A stretch of DNA of 64,000 bases from Acidobacteriota bacterium (GTDB lineage: Bacteria > Acidobacteriota > Blastocatellia > Chloracidobacteriales > JADJPF01), in NCBI GenBank assembly GCA_016213785.1, contig JACQZQ010000121.1:1-64000 (forward strand), in the 5' to 3' direction. Below are positions 1 through 10,544 of the stretch, one piece after another; positions within the stretch are counted from its first letter, which is position 1; each line of letters begins with the position of its first letter. The translations under genes and the position numbers were made by a program. A model generated the notes under the pieces. It had not been told where the DNA came from. It did no database searches and saw nothing but the letters and a program-made list of their open reading frames with translations.

Positions 1-139
1 ATTGTTGACAAATATACAAATACACGTTAATCAATTCCCATTCCCAGTTCATTTTTTCTCTCCTTGTCGATTTCTCGAATCTTTTTCATCCGATTATCTT
101 TCAAGGAAAGCTGGGATTTTTTCAACTCTTAATTCGCAT

Positions 140-1093
140 TTATAAATTTAGTCTAGCACAAATTTCTTCAACAATTGAATAAGGATCACGATGACCTAAA
201 GCAACTTCTTGAGCAAAAATATCTAGTTCATTATCTGAAAGTGCTTTAGATAGAGCTTTAGTAAGAAGCCTATCTTTTAATATTTCTATAATTCTTTGTT
301 GAGAGAGATGCTTACGCCGTTCATTTAATGCACTAGCGCGGTTTTGTTGAAATTCTATATATTGTAAAATTGCTTTTTCAAGTTCAGGAATTCCTACTGA
401 TTCTATTGCGATAGTTTTGATAATTGGGACTTGCCAACCATCGCTACGCTCAGAAATACTTAGTAGAGATTCTAGCTCTTTTTCTGTACGATAAACACCT
501 TCGTGGTCAGCTTTATTGATAACAAAGATATCTGCAATTTCCATAATACCAGCTTTAACAGCTTGTATATCATCGCCCATTCCTGGCATTAATACTACAA
601 TAGAAACATCAGCTGTTTTAACAATATCAATTTCATCTTGACCAACACCTACAGTCTCAACAATAATTTTTTCAAAACCCGCCGCATCTAAAATTGCAAC
701 AGCATCAGTAGTTGCTCTTGCAAGCCCTCCTAAATTACCACGAGTTGCCATACTACGAATAAACACCTTAGGATCTAGTCCTAGAGTTTGCATCCGAATA
801 CGATCGCCTAGGATTGCTCCTCCAGAAAATGGACTAGAAGGGTCAACAGCAATTATTCCAACATAGCTATCAAAAGTTTTGCGATAGTAAATAGCAAGTT
901 TATCAACTAAAGAGCTTTTGCCAGCACCAGGTGAGCCAGTAATACCAATAGTTAAAGCCTTACCAGTGTGGGAAAAAACCGATTGTAGTAAGGGAAGTGC
1001 AGTGTTAGAACGATTTTCTACTATAGAGATAGCCCGCGCAATTGCCCGAGGTTGTTTTTGAAGAATACCAGTAATTAATTGTTCTGAGTTCAA
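140..1093 (-). CDS. meaB: Methylmalonyl-CoA mutase-associated GTPase MeaB (ArgK family)
   Basis: P-loop GITGSPGAGKSSL, VETVGVGQDE and NKADHEG motifs typical of MeaB/ArgK. Confidence 0.93.
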   Translation of the reverse strand: MNSEQLITGILQKQPRAIARAISIVENRSNTALPLLQSVFSHTGKALTIGITGSPGAGKSSLVDKLAIYYRKTFDSYVGIIAVDPSSPFSGGAILGDRIRMQTLGLDPKVFIRSMATRGNLGGLARATTDAVAILDAAGFEKIIVETVGVGQDEIDIVKTADVSIVVLMPGMGDDIQAVKAGIMEIADIFVINKADHEGVYRTEKELESLLSISERSDGWQVPIIKTIAIESVGIPELEKAILQYIEFQQNRASALNERRKHLSQQRIIEILKDRLLTKALSKALSDNELDIFAQEVALGHRDPYSIVEEICARLNL

Positions 1094-1213
1094 TTGCTAA
1101 AACGCCTTACAAATTATTTTTCCTTAATTGTGCGGGCATTAAACCTTTAACTAAGTTAATTAAACCAGGTTTAATTATATTCTTTTAGAAAACCCTATAA
1201 TTATACTTAATAA

Positions 1214-2359
1214 TTATAAATTTTTAAGTAATTCTCTAGAAATCACCATTCGCTGAATTTCACTAGTTCCTTCGCCAATAGTACAAAGTTTAGAGTCTCG
1301 CCAATATTTTTCTGCTGGATAATCTTTAGTAAATCCATAACCGCCATGAATTTGAACAGATTCTTCAGATACTTTAACTGCAACTTCAGAAGCATAAAGC
1401 TTAGCCATAGCTGATTCTTTAGTTACTGCCCTACCTTCATCTTTATGTGCTGCTGCACGCATTACAAGAAGTCTTGCTGCATCAATTTGAGTTGCCATAT
1501 CAGCTAACTTCCATTGAATTGCTTGATATTCAGAGATAGGACGACCAAAAGCTTTACGCTCTTTTGAATATTTTATTGCTGCCTCATAAGCTCCTTGGGC
1601 AATACCTAAAGCCATTGCAGCAATAGAAATACGTCCACCATCAAGAATTTTTAATGCATCAACAAAACCTTCGCCTTCTTTGCCAAGCATATTAGTAGCA
1701 GGAACTCGACAATCCTCTAAAATTAACGAAGCTGTATCTGATGCACGACACCCTAGTTTATTTTCTTTTTTACCAGGGGTTAAACCAGGAGTTCCTCGCT
1801 CAACAATAAATGCTGATGCTCCATGATTTCCTTTACTACGATCAGTTAATGCCATCACTACATAAGTGTTTGCATAAGTAGCATGAGTAATAAAATTTTT
1901 TGAGCCATTAATTATCCAATGATCACCATCTTTTACGGCTGTAGTCCGCATTCCAGCAGCATCTGAACCTGAGCTAGGTTCAGTCAGTGCCCATGCTCCT
2001 AAATGATCACCTTTAGCAAGAGGGGTAACATATTTTTCTTTATGTTCTTGACTACCAAATTGATAGATATGATTAGTGCATAAAGAGTTATGTGCTGCAA
2101 CTCCTAAAGCTATTGAGCCATCAACACGTGCCAACTCTTCAATAATGGTAGCATAAGAAATATAACCCATTCCTGCACCACCATATTCTTCTGGAAAAAT
2201 AATTCCTGTTAAATTTAACTCTGCTAATTTAGGTAGTAATTCAGTGGGAAAATGTTGTGCTTCATCCCATTCCATAACGTGTGGGGCTATTTCACTTTCA
2301 GCAAATTGGCGAACAGAACGCTTAACTTGAAGTTGCTCTTCGGTCAACTCAAAATCCAT
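1214..2359 (-). CDS. Acyl-CoA dehydrogenase
   Basis: MDFELTEEQ.., [45 protein letters not shown] signatures. Confidence 0.95.
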   Translation of the reverse strand: MDFELTEEQLQVKRSVRQFAESEIAPHVMEWDEAQHFPTELLPKLAELNLTGIIFPEEYGGAGMGYISYATIIEELARVDGSIALGVAAHNSLCTNHIYQFGSQEHKEKYVTPLAKGDHLGAWALTEPSSGSDAAGMRTTAVKDGDHWIINGSKNFITHATYANTYVVMALTDRSKGNHGASAFIVERGTPGLTPGKKENKLGCRASDTASLILEDCRVPATNMLGKEGEGFVDALKILDGGRISIAAMALGIAQGAYEAAIKYSKERKAFGRPISEYQAIQWKLADMATQIDAARLLVMRAAAHKDEGRAVTKESAMAKLYASEVAVKVSEESVQIHGGYGFTKDYPAEKYWRDSKLCTIGEGTSEIQRMVISRELLKNL

Positions 2360-2511
2360 TTTTTCCTCCAGAAGGTTTTTTATTTTATGGGATTAAAGCG
2401 ATAGTGTAAGCGATTATAACGCGAAATTATGTTTAGAAAAAAGTCAAAGTTCTCTAATGGTTTTTCTAGTTAATGATATTAAAAGAGGGTTTTAATATAG
2501 AAGTTTTTTAG

Positions 2512-2549
2512 CTAATGGAAAATAAATCAAATAATTTATTTTCCATTAG
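2512..2549. terminator. 16-bp perfect inverted repeat downstream of the TonB receptor gene
   Basis: CTAATGGAAAATAAAT-CAAATA-ATTTATTTTCCATTAG; AT-rich, no strong U-tract. Confidence 0.5.
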
Positions 2550-2565
2550 AAAACTTTGTAGAAAA

Positions 2566-5500
2566 TTAGAAGGCTAATTTAACTGCAAATTGCATATTAC
2601 GAGGCCCTCCGCCTCCAAGAAATGGATTACCAATTCCAACATCAGGAGTAACAGTTAAAGGTAAAAATCCAATACCTCGACCTGTTTGAGGATCGATTCC
2701 ATTAAAGCCTGCATCAGCAGCAAAGCTTGGAACCAAAGGCGATCCAAAGTTTGGATGATTAAAAATATTATAAAACTCTGCACGAAACTCAAGCCTTACT
2801 TTTTCAGTTAAAGGAGTAATTTTTCCAATAGAAAAATCAAAGTTTTTATACTCTGGGCCAAGTAAAGAATTTCGTCCTAAAGTTCCAAAACGTTGTGTCC
2901 CAGCAATACAATCACCAGCGCTTCCAGATCCATTAGGATTTAATCCACAAGGAACACGAAAAGCTGAAAGATTAAGAAATCTATCAGGCCCACTTGTCCC
3001 TGCAAAAGGATCACCTACTAGATCAGGTCTAGGAAAAAACTCCCCTGTTCCATTAAAGTCATCAAAAAAGTTAACAGTAAATGGATTACCGCTACGCAGA
3101 GTAAGTAGCCCACCTATTTGCCAACCGCTAGAGAGCTTCTTAAAGCGTTTAGTAAATGTAGGTAACTCATAAGTAAAATTCAAAATAAAACGATGTCGGC
3201 TATCAAAATTTGAATTGCCTTTTTCTAAATCTGGTCGGTTGCTATCATCGGGTTGACTAGCATTAGGAACATAGTCTTGACCATCGCTAGAATTATCAAT
3301 TGAGTGTGAGTAAGTGTAATTAGCAGATAAAGTTAAACCTCGTAAATTACGAGTCCCAATACTAAGTTGTAGAGAGTTATAGTTAGAAGCAGCGGTAGTT
3401 TCTAATTGATTTACATAAAAAAATGTTCCACCTGAAGGAGCAAAAGGGCCATTATCAAAAGGTCGTGCTAAAGAAACTAGCGGATTAGGTTGATTAATAT
3501 CACGATAGCGGTAAAGTTTACGACCTTGAGAACCAACATAAGCGGCCTCTATTACAACATTCTTAAATAAAGCATGTTGTATAGTAAAGTTATAGTTTTG
3601 TACATAAGGAGTTCGTGAACGAGTATCTACAGCAAAAACATCTGAGTCGGTAAAGCTGTTAAAAACAGGCGCTCCAGGTACTAGTTTATTTGTTACAGAA
3701 AAAGAAAATAGTATTGGAGATTCTCCTATAGGATTATAAGCAGGCCCAGGATTTAATGTATTAAATGGGAGTTGTCCAACAAAAAAATCTTGTGAAAATG
3801 TATCATAGAAAAGCCCCCAACCAGCACGAACAACGGTTCTGCCCTTTCCTTTAACATCCCAGCTAATACCAACACGAGGAGCAAAATTATTTAGATCTCT
3901 TTCATAAAGGCGTTCTAAGCCATTTTTTCCAACTTGTACTAATCCTCTTTGAGAATCAAAATTACTTAAGCGATCACGTTCTTCACCAATAACACCAAAG
4001 TAGTCATAACGCAAACCATAATTAAGCGTAACAGTTGGTTTAAGACGAAAACTATCTTGGAAATAAAAACCTGTAGAGTTTTGAAAAGTCCCTCTTTGAG
4101 AGTCTCCAAAAGCGCTACGGCCTCCGCTAGGGTTGCCTGAGAGAAAGTCACTTAAAGAAGCAAAATCTATACGACCACGATAACCAGCATCAAAAAATGC
4201 ATTAACAAAAGTTCTACGAAACTCAAATCCAATCTTAAAGTCATGTTTATTGGTCTTAAAAGAAAAGTTATCAATAAGCTGATTATTAGTAGCAATACGC
4301 CCACGAGGTAAAGAAAGATTTGAGCCTATTGGCTCAATTGATGAACCTAAAGCTGGATCAGTACGAATACGAATTACTGGTAAGCCAAAATCACGCGAAT
4401 TAGTAACACCTGTGTTAAGCCCTATGGATGCAGGGTTAAAGTCTCTATCTTCAGAAAAGAAGCTTTGCCTAAAGCGGTTAAAACCATAGCGTAACTCATT
4501 AACTTTAGTACTTGAAATTACTTTTACATAAGAGAGCGAAGCAATTTGTACTCTAGTAGGTGTAATAGTATTAAAACCAGGAAGTTTACTTCCTCCAACA
4601 AGTGCTAAAGGAAAACTTTGATCACTATCTCCAAAATAATAACGTCCGCTTATTAAATCCCCTTTTGAAAACGAATGATCGATTTTTATTGTAGTTGTAT
4701 CAATATCATTACTAGCATTTGTAGTTACAGAAACATTTGGCGATGGATCAAAAAGAGGAACTGATATGTTAGGAGTTGGATAAGGATTACGTTGTAGGAT
4801 TTGAGCAATAATCGGATTTTTAGGCCCTCCTAAAATTGCTATTTCTTGTGGATCTGGCACACGAGCTATACTATTAACCCCTACACGCTCTCTTTGGCCT
4901 TCATAATTAAAAAAGAAAAATGTACGGTTTTTAACAATTGGCCCACCTAAAGCAACACCAAATTGGTTATTACGAAAAGCTGTTTGTGGACTAGGTTTAA
5001 TATTAAAAAAATTCCTAGCATCTAGTTTATCATTACGGAAAAATTCTAGTACTGAGCCATGAAATTCATTTGTACCAGATTTAGTAACAATACTAACTAT
5101 TGCTCCTGAATTACGACCATACTCAGGTGGAAAGTTAGAGATAACAGCTAATTCTGCTACTGCTTCTAAAGGTAAGATAGTTGCTGGAGTACCAAAAACT
5201 CCTGCTTCATTTATTGCTGGTAAGTTACGATAACCATCATTCATATCTGTACCATCAAGCAAGTAGTTATTTGCGCGGCCACGATTACCATTAACGCTAA
5301 ATAACCCAAAAGACCCTGGAGAATCTGTTACTCCACTAGGATCGCCTGTAGCGCCTGGTATAAGCACTAGGAATTTAGTAAAGTCTCTACCATTTATGGG
5401 TAAACGCTCAACTCTTTTATTTTCAAAAACTTGGCCTAACTGATTACTACTAGTATCAACTAAAGGAATTTTTGCTTCAACAACAATTGCTTGTTCTACT

Positions 5501-5895
5501 GAACCAAGTTGAAGAATTACATCAACTCGCCTTTCAGAAGCTACTTCAACAATAACTCCTTTAACTATTGCAGATTGAAAACCTTGTTGTTCAATTAAAA
5601 GTTCATAATTACCTGCTGGTAGTTCTGGCGCTGAAAAACTACCATCTTCTCTGCTAACAACAGTTCTTGTAATTGCTGTATCAACATTTTTTATTGTTAT
5701 ATTTGCGCCACCAATTACAGCACCTTCTTGATCAGTTACAGTGCCAAGTACTGTGCCTCGAAAAGTTTGAGCCTCTATTGATAAAGGCGCTAAAAGAAGC
5801 GCTGGTGGAAGCATTAGCCAAGACGCTTTTCTAAAAAAACAATAAAGCGATATTTTTGATAAATTTTTCATTAGACTAGCAGTTTTTTGTTCCAT
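2566..5895 (-). CDS. TonB-dependent receptor, Oar-like, with N-terminal carboxypeptidase regulatory-like domain
   Basis: GTVLGTVTDQEGAVIGGANITIKN...(CarboxypepD_reg), plug NGRDFTKFLVLIPGATGD, long beta-barrel, C-terminal aromatic residue. Confidence 0.92.
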   Translation of the reverse strand: MEQKTASLMKNLSKISLYCFFRKASWLMLPPALLLAPLSIEAQTFRGTVLGTVTDQEGAVIGGANITIKNVDTAITRTVVSREDGSFSAPELPAGNYELLIEQQGFQSAIVKGVIVEVASERRVDVILQLGSVEQAIVVEAKIPLVDTSSNQLGQVFENKRVERLPINGRDFTKFLVLIPGATGDPSGVTDSPGSFGLFSVNGNRGRANNYLLDGTDMNDGYRNLPAINEAGVFGTPATILPLEAVAELAVISNFPPEYGRNSGAIVSIVTKSGTNEFHGSVLEFFRNDKLDARNFFNIKPSPQTAFRNNQFGVALGGPIVKNRTFFFFNYEGQRERVGVNSIARVPDPQEIAILGGPKNPIIAQILQRNPYPTPNISVPLFDPSPNVSVTTNASNDIDTTTIKIDHSFSKGDLISGRYYFGDSDQSFPLALVGGSKLPGFNTITPTRVQIASLSYVKVISSTKVNELRYGFNRFRQSFFSEDRDFNPASIGLNTGVTNSRDFGLPVIRIRTDPALGSSIEPIGSNLSLPRGRIATNNQLIDNFSFKTNKHDFKIGFEFRRTFVNAFFDAGYRGRIDFASLSDFLSGNPSGGRSAFGDSQRGTFQNSTGFYFQDSFRLKPTVTLNYGLRYDYFGVIGEERDRLSNFDSQRGLVQVGKNGLERLYERDLNNFAPRVGISWDVKGKGRTVVRAGWGLFYDTFSQDFFVGQLPFNTLNPGPAYNPIGESPILFSFSVTNKLVPGAPVFNSFTDSDVFAVDTRSRTPYVQNYNFTIQHALFKNVVIEAAYVGSQGRKLYRYRDINQPNPLVSLARPFDNGPFAPSGGTFFYVNQLETTAASNYNSLQLSIGTRNLRGLTLSANYTYSHSIDNSSDGQDYVPNASQPDDSNRPDLEKGNSNFDSRHRFILNFTYELPTFTKRFKKLSSGWQIGGLLTLRSGNPFTVNFFDDFNGTGEFFPRPDLVGDPFAGTSGPDRFLNLSAFRVPCGLNPNGSGSAGDCIAGTQRFGTLGRNSLLGPEYKNFDFSIGKITPLTEKVRLEFRAEFYNIFNHPNFGSPLVPSFAADAGFNGIDPQTGRGIGFLPLTVTPDVGIGNPFLGGGGPRNMQFAVKLAF

Positions 5896-6272
5896 ATATT
5901 TTCCTTTGAATGCTTTTGAATGCTAATGAGTTATAAAGATTCTTAACCATTTAATCACAGCATAAGTGGCTAACACAAGCTAGTACAATAGAAAGCCACC
6001 ATTTTTTGCTTAGTATTTTATCGTAGCTGTGTAGGAATGAATTTAAGAAATACTCTTGCTAAAATAAAGTATTTTAAGCAAAAAATATTTTGCAAAATCA
6101 GGTTATAGTTTTATTGCCTTAATAACTCTGGGCTAATAAAATATTAATACTTTTTCTATAATTTAATTATGTATAAAATTTTTCTGCCTTAATGGAACTT
6201 TTTTTTTCAACACACGTCCACAGGCTTAAGAATTTATCAATAGCTTAAAAATGACGACTAAAGCCTTATTAA

Positions 6273-6306
6273 ATAAAGCTTGACACTACTAAAAGTCAAA
6301 CTTTAT
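6273..6306. promoter_or_regulatory. Inverted repeat overlapping a TTGACA -35-like box upstream of the caspase-FGE gene
   Basis: ATAAAGCTTGAC-N10-GTCAAACTTTAT (11/12 pairing); TTGACA at 6280-6285. Confidence 0.35.
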
Positions 6307-6341
6307 GGTTAATAACCTAAGTGAGAGGTATTACAATATTT

Positions 6342-8285
6342 ATGGTAACTACAAATAAAAAGCTCTTATTATCTTTTGCAATTTGCTTATTAATTTCATT
6401 AATCAGTTTATCTTTAGAAACTTTTGCACAAAAATCATCATCTAGTAATAGCAATAAACAAACAACCGAGCGTGGTTTAGGTTTGCCTACAGTAGCCCAA
6501 TGGCCTACTAGTGCTAAGCGCTATGCCTTAGTTATTGGAGTAGAACAATATCAAGATAAACAAATTACACCTCTTACAGCAGCAGCAAATGATGCAAAAC
6601 TCCTAGCCGATGCTTTAGTAAAATATGCTGGATTTCCTGCTGAGCAAGTTGTTTTACTTGCTTCTGATCAACCTACAGAAAGACAGCCTACTAGAGAAAA
6701 TATCTTAAGAAGATTATCAAATTTACGTGCTGCAATTCCTTCAGATGGATTACTTTTAGTTTCATTTGCAGGTCATGGTATAGAAAGAGAAGGACGCGCC
6801 TTTTTACTACCTTCAAATGCCCAAGTTAGCGGAGATATTTCCTTATTAGAAGATACAGCAGTTAGTGTTGATACCATTAAAGAGCGTATTCGCCAAACTG
6901 GGGTTAAGCAGGTAGTAATGGTTTTAGATGCTTGCCGCAATGACCCTACAGCAGGCCGAGCAGACGCGCCAAATAATTTAACTGAAGCTTATACTCGTGG
7001 ATTTAATTTTGATGTCCGTAACAAGGAAGTATCTGCATTTGCTACACTTTATGCAACTAGTGTAGGTTCAAGAGCTTATGAAAACACAGAGAAAAAAAAT
7101 GGTTATTTTACTCTAGCCATAGTTGATGGACTAAAAGGTGGGGCGGCAAACTCAAAAGGTGAAGTAACTTTAGATGCCCTTAAGCAATATGTACAAGATG
7201 AAGTACCTAAACGAGTAAAAATTGACCTTGGTGTAGGTAAAAAACAAGATCCTCAAATTGTTTTGGATGGCTATAAAGCCAATGAGTTAGTAATTTCTAT
7301 TACTGTTAGCGTTAAAACAGCAGAAAACAATTCAATAAACAGCTCTAGTAATTCTAACAGCTCTAGTCCTAGTGGTGCTTTATCTAGCGCTACTACTGTA
7401 GGTGCTGGAGGACTGCCGCTAAGAGCTTATGAATTTAAGACTGTGGACATTAATGCTACTGGCAAAGTCCTTAAAGAAGAAACTAAACAAGCTAAAAGCT
7501 ATTTAGAAAAACTAGGTGATGTTAATTTAGAAATGGTAGAAATTCCTGCTGGAAGTTTTCTTATGGGGTCCGAACAAACAGAAAAAGGCTATGGTTATAC
7601 TTATGATAGTGAAGAACTACCTCAACATAAAGTCTCTGTTAAAGGCTTTTATTTAGGAAAATTTGAAGTAACACAGGCTCAATGGAGATTTATAGCTAAT
7701 TTACCTAAGATAAATATAGATCTTAAGCCTAAAGTTTCTTGGTTTCGAGATGACAGTAACCCTGTTGAGCAAATAACCTGGGAAGAGGCTGTAGAATTTT
7801 GCGCTAGACTTTCAAAACACACTGGTAAAGAGTATCGATTACCAACAGAAGCAGAATGGGAATATGCTGCTCGCGCTGGTACAGATTCAGCCTTTGGTTT
7901 TGGTGATGAGATAACTCTTAAGCAGGTTAACTATAAAGGGTATTTTAATTATCGTTATCAAGGCCCATCACCTGAAGGCTTTTTAAATGCCACTTTTATT
8001 GTAGGGTCTTCAAATGTTGCTAACTCTTTTGGCCTCTATGATATGCACGGAAATGTTTGGGAATACTGTCAAGATGTTTGGCATGAAAATTATGAAGGTG
8101 CGCCAACAGATGGTAGCGCTTGGCTAACAGGAGCCGATGAAAAGAAACGTACGGCTCGCGGAGGTGGCTGGCTTAATGCAGGGTTTGCTTGTCGTTCTGC
8201 ATTCCGAACTCATGTTGATTTAACCACCTGGAAACATAACGCCTATGGTTTTAGAGTTGCTATGACCGTTCCCAAAAATAATTAA
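6342..8285 (+). CDS. Secreted/anchored caspase-like (peptidase C14) protein with C-terminal formylglycine-generating-enzyme/SUMF1 domain
   Basis: Caspase His/Cys: SFAGHGIEREG and VVMVLDACRNDP; FGE: EIPAGSFLMGSEQTE..YRLPTEAEWEYAARAG..GLYDMHGNVWEYCQD..RGGGW.. GFR. Start moved from 6321 GTG to 6342 ATG because GAGAGG lies about 10 nt upstream of the ATG. Confidence 0.93.
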   Translation: MVTTNKKLLLSFAICLLISLISLSLETFAQKSSSSNSNKQTTERGLGLPTVAQWPTSAKRYALVIGVEQYQDKQITPLTAAANDAKLLADALVKYAGFPAEQVVLLASDQPTERQPTRENILRRLSNLRAAIPSDGLLLVSFAGHGIEREGRAFLLPSNAQVSGDISLLEDTAVSVDTIKERIRQTGVKQVVMVLDACRNDPTAGRADAPNNLTEAYTRGFNFDVRNKEVSAFATLYATSVGSRAYENTEKKNGYFTLAIVDGLKGGAANSKGEVTLDALKQYVQDEVPKRVKIDLGVGKKQDPQIVLDGYKANELVISITVSVKTAENNSINSSSNSNSSSPSGALSSATTVGAGGLPLRAYEFKTVDINATGKVLKEETKQAKSYLEKLGDVNLEMVEIPAGSFLMGSEQTEKGYGYTYDSEELPQHKVSVKGFYLGKFEVTQAQWRFIANLPKINIDLKPKVSWFRDDSNPVEQITWEEAVEFCARLSKHTGKEYRLPTEAEWEYAARAGTDSAFGFGDEITLKQVNYKGYFNYRYQGPSPEGFLNATFIVGSSNVANSFGLYDMHGNVWEYCQDVWHENYEGAPTDGSAWLTGADEKKRTARGGGWLNAGFACRSAFRTHVDLTTWKHNAYGFRVAMTVPKNN

Positions 8286-8344
8286 TTTTTCCCTATTTAA
8301 GAAAATTTTTTTGTAAAAAATTTTCGGCAAAAATCTTTTCTTTC

Positions 8345-8371
8345 TGTCACACTTTATTAAACTCAATCGTC
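8345..8371 (+). promoter_or_regulatory. Putative ECF41-type sigma promoter (TGTCACA-N16-CGTC)
   Basis: TGTCACA at 8345-8351, CGTC at 8368-8371, 16-nt spacer, directly upstream of an oxidoreductase-ECF41 gene pair. Confidence 0.75.
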
Positions 8372-8414
8372 TCCTTTAGTGAAAAGAGCTTTTACTAAAG
8401 GAGACTTTTTATTT

Positions 8415-9620
8415 ATGACAAATGAGCCAAAACAAATTGTAATTTTAGGTGGTGGTTATGCTGGGGTTATGGCAGCAGTACGCCTAGCACATCAAAGTCA
8501 AAAACTAAATATTAAAATTGTTCTTGTTGATGCTAGTGATGGAATGGTTGAAAGAATCCGACTACATCAATTAGCCGCAGGACAAAAAATTAATAAAATC
8601 CCTTATCAAGAGCTACTTAAAAACACTCAAGTTCAGTTTTTACAAGGCTTTGTTACAGCAATTAAACCTAATGAAAGAAAAATTATTATTAAAAAAAATC
8701 AAAATTTTATAGGACTTGATTATAGCCGCTTAGTCTATGCCTTAGGTAGTTCTGTTGATTTAGATTCTGTTTTAGGAGTACGAGAAAATACTTATAGTCT
8801 AGGGTCTTATGATGCAACTTTGTTATTAAAAGAACAGCTAGCTAAAAATCCCAAAAGTCATTTGTTAATATGTGGTGGAGGATTAACGGGAATTGAGTCA
8901 GCAACAGAAATGGCGGAAACTTATCCAAATCTTAAAATTACTCTTGTAACTAGTAGTAATTTTGCTAGCGATCTATCACAAAAAGCACAAGAATATTTAC
9001 AAAAAGTTTTTAAGAAACGTAATATTTTAATCAAAGATAACTCTAAAGTAGTTCAAGTAAATGCTCAAAGCGTTTTACTTAAAGATGGAAGTGAAATAGG
9101 TTTTGATTTTTGCCTTTGGGCAGGCGCACTCACACCACCTAAACTTGCACGCCAAGCAGGTCTAGAAGTTAACGAAATTGGGCAAATAATTGTAGATAAA
9201 ACTCTAAGGTCTATATCACATAAAGAAATTTATGGGGTTGGTGATTCTGCTATACTTGAGCCAAGCGCAGAGATCTACTTACGAATGTCTTGTGCTTCAG
9301 CAATGCCTATGGGCGCACATGCAGCAGATAATATTTTAGCTGAGGTAGAAAACACTAAGATAAAGAATTTTCGTTTTGGTTTTAATGGTAGGTGTATCAG
9401 CCTTGGCCGTAGTGATGCTTTAATCCAAATGGCTGAACACGATGACACCCCCAAAAACAGTATTATTACAGGGCGTTTAGGAGTGTTTGTTAAAGAATTT
9501 ATTTGCCGCTATACTATTTGGTCATTAAATTTAGAGCGTTCAGGCTGGTTTGTTTATCGCTGGCCCAGACCTTATAAACAAAAGTTAATTTCTGGAGTAA
9601 ACCAACATAGTACAGTTTAA
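8415..9620 (+). CDS. NAD(P)/FAD-dependent oxidoreductase (NDH-2-like)
   Basis: KQIVILGGGYAGVMAA dinucleotide-binding motif, LLICGGGLTGIESATEMAE second Rossmann motif, GVGDSA. Start moved from 8379 GTG to 8415 ATG: AAAGGAGAC RBS, and the 8379 start would sit on the predicted TSS. Confidence 0.88.
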   Translation: MTNEPKQIVILGGGYAGVMAAVRLAHQSQKLNIKIVLVDASDGMVERIRLHQLAAGQKINKIPYQELLKNTQVQFLQGFVTAIKPNERKIIIKKNQNFIGLDYSRLVYALGSSVDLDSVLGVRENTYSLGSYDATLLLKEQLAKNPKSHLLICGGGLTGIESATEMAETYPNLKITLVTSSNFASDLSQKAQEYLQKVFKKRNILIKDNSKVVQVNAQSVLLKDGSEIGFDFCLWAGALTPPKLARQAGLEVNEIGQIIVDKTLRSISHKEIYGVGDSAILEPSAEIYLRMSCASAMPMGAHAADNILAEVENTKIKNFRFGFNGRCISLGRSDALIQMAEHDDTPKNSIITGRLGVFVKEFICRYTIWSLNLERSGWFVYRWPRPYKQKLISGVNQHSTV

Positions 9621-9632
9621 GGAACTTTCTTA

Positions 9633-10544
9633 ATGGAAGATTTTCAAACTTACCGCCCGCTACTCTTTTCAATAGCTTATCGGATGCTAGGTTGTGCTAG
9701 TGTAGCAGAAGATATTGTCCAAGATGCTTATTTACGTTACTCTAGCGCAACAATAGCAGAAGTCCGTTCGCTAAAATCCTACCTAAGCACCATCGTAACA
9801 AATCTTTGCCTTGATTATCTTAAATCTGTAAAAGTAGAACGCGAAAACTATATAGGTTTATGGCTACCAGAACCCCTACTTACATCAGAAGACGATTTTT
9901 CACCTGTTATAGGAAATACCTTAGAACAACATGAATCTTTATCTATTGCTTTTTTAGCGCTACTCGAAAGGCTTACACCCCAGGAAAGAGCCGTTTTTCT
10001 ACTCTATGAAGTCTTTGAATATAACTACAAAGAAATAGCAGAAATTTTAAGTAAAACTGAAGCAAGTTGTCGTCAATTATTTCACCGAGCTAAAGAACGA
10101 GTTGAAGAAAAACGCCCACGATTTGAGCCTTCTAGAGAAATCCAAGAACGCTTAATGATGAGCTTTTTAGTTGCCTGCCAAGAGGGTAATTTAGAGATGC
10201 TAACTGCTCTATTAAAAGAAGATGTAGTAATGCAGTCTGATAGCGGAGGAAAAGTTACTGCTGCTCGTCGTCCTATTTTAGGACGTGATTTTGTAATAAA
10301 GTTTTACTTTGGTATAGTAAAAAAAGCTGCCTTCTCAAAAGAAAATTTTTATGTAACTTGTGAAGAAATAAACGGTCTACCTTCTATTCTAACTTGGTCA
10401 GGAGAAAAACTACTTACTATTACTAGCTTTGAAATTGATGATGAGAAAATCCAAAATATCTATGCAATTGCAAACCCTGAAAAAGTAACCTATTTAAGTA
10501 AGCAGTTAAATAGAGTTAATCAAAAGAGAGAAATCAATGCTTAA
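9633..10544 (+). CDS. ECF41-type RNA polymerase sigma factor with SnoaL-like C-terminal extension (SigJ-like)
   Basis: Sigma2 (RPLLFSIAYRMLGCASVAEDIVQDAYLR) and sigma4 (LTPQERAVFLLYEVFEYNYKEIAEIL); WLPEPL linker; DSGGK (cf. DGGGK) and NPEKV (cf. NPDKL) motifs in the C-terminal extension. Confidence 0.93.
   Translation: MEDFQTYRPLLFSIAYRMLGCASVAEDIVQDAYLRYSSATIAEVRSLKSYLSTIVTNLCLDYLKSVKVERENYIGLWLPEPLLTSEDDFSPVIGNTLEQHESLSIAFLALLERLTPQERAVFLLYEVFEYNYKEIAEILSKTEASCRQLFHRAKERVEEKRPRFEPSREIQERLMMSFLVACQEGNLEMLTALLKEDVVMQSDSGGKVTAARRPILGRDFVIKFYFGIVKKAAFSKENFYVTCEEINGLPSILTWSGEKLLTITSFEIDDEKIQNIYAIANPEKVTYLSKQLNRVNQKREINA

Noticed and set aside
8301-8325. GAAAATTTTTT-TGT-AAAAAATTTTC hairpin after the caspase-FGE gene
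   Set aside because: Pure AT stem in an AT-rich region; weak as terminator evidence.
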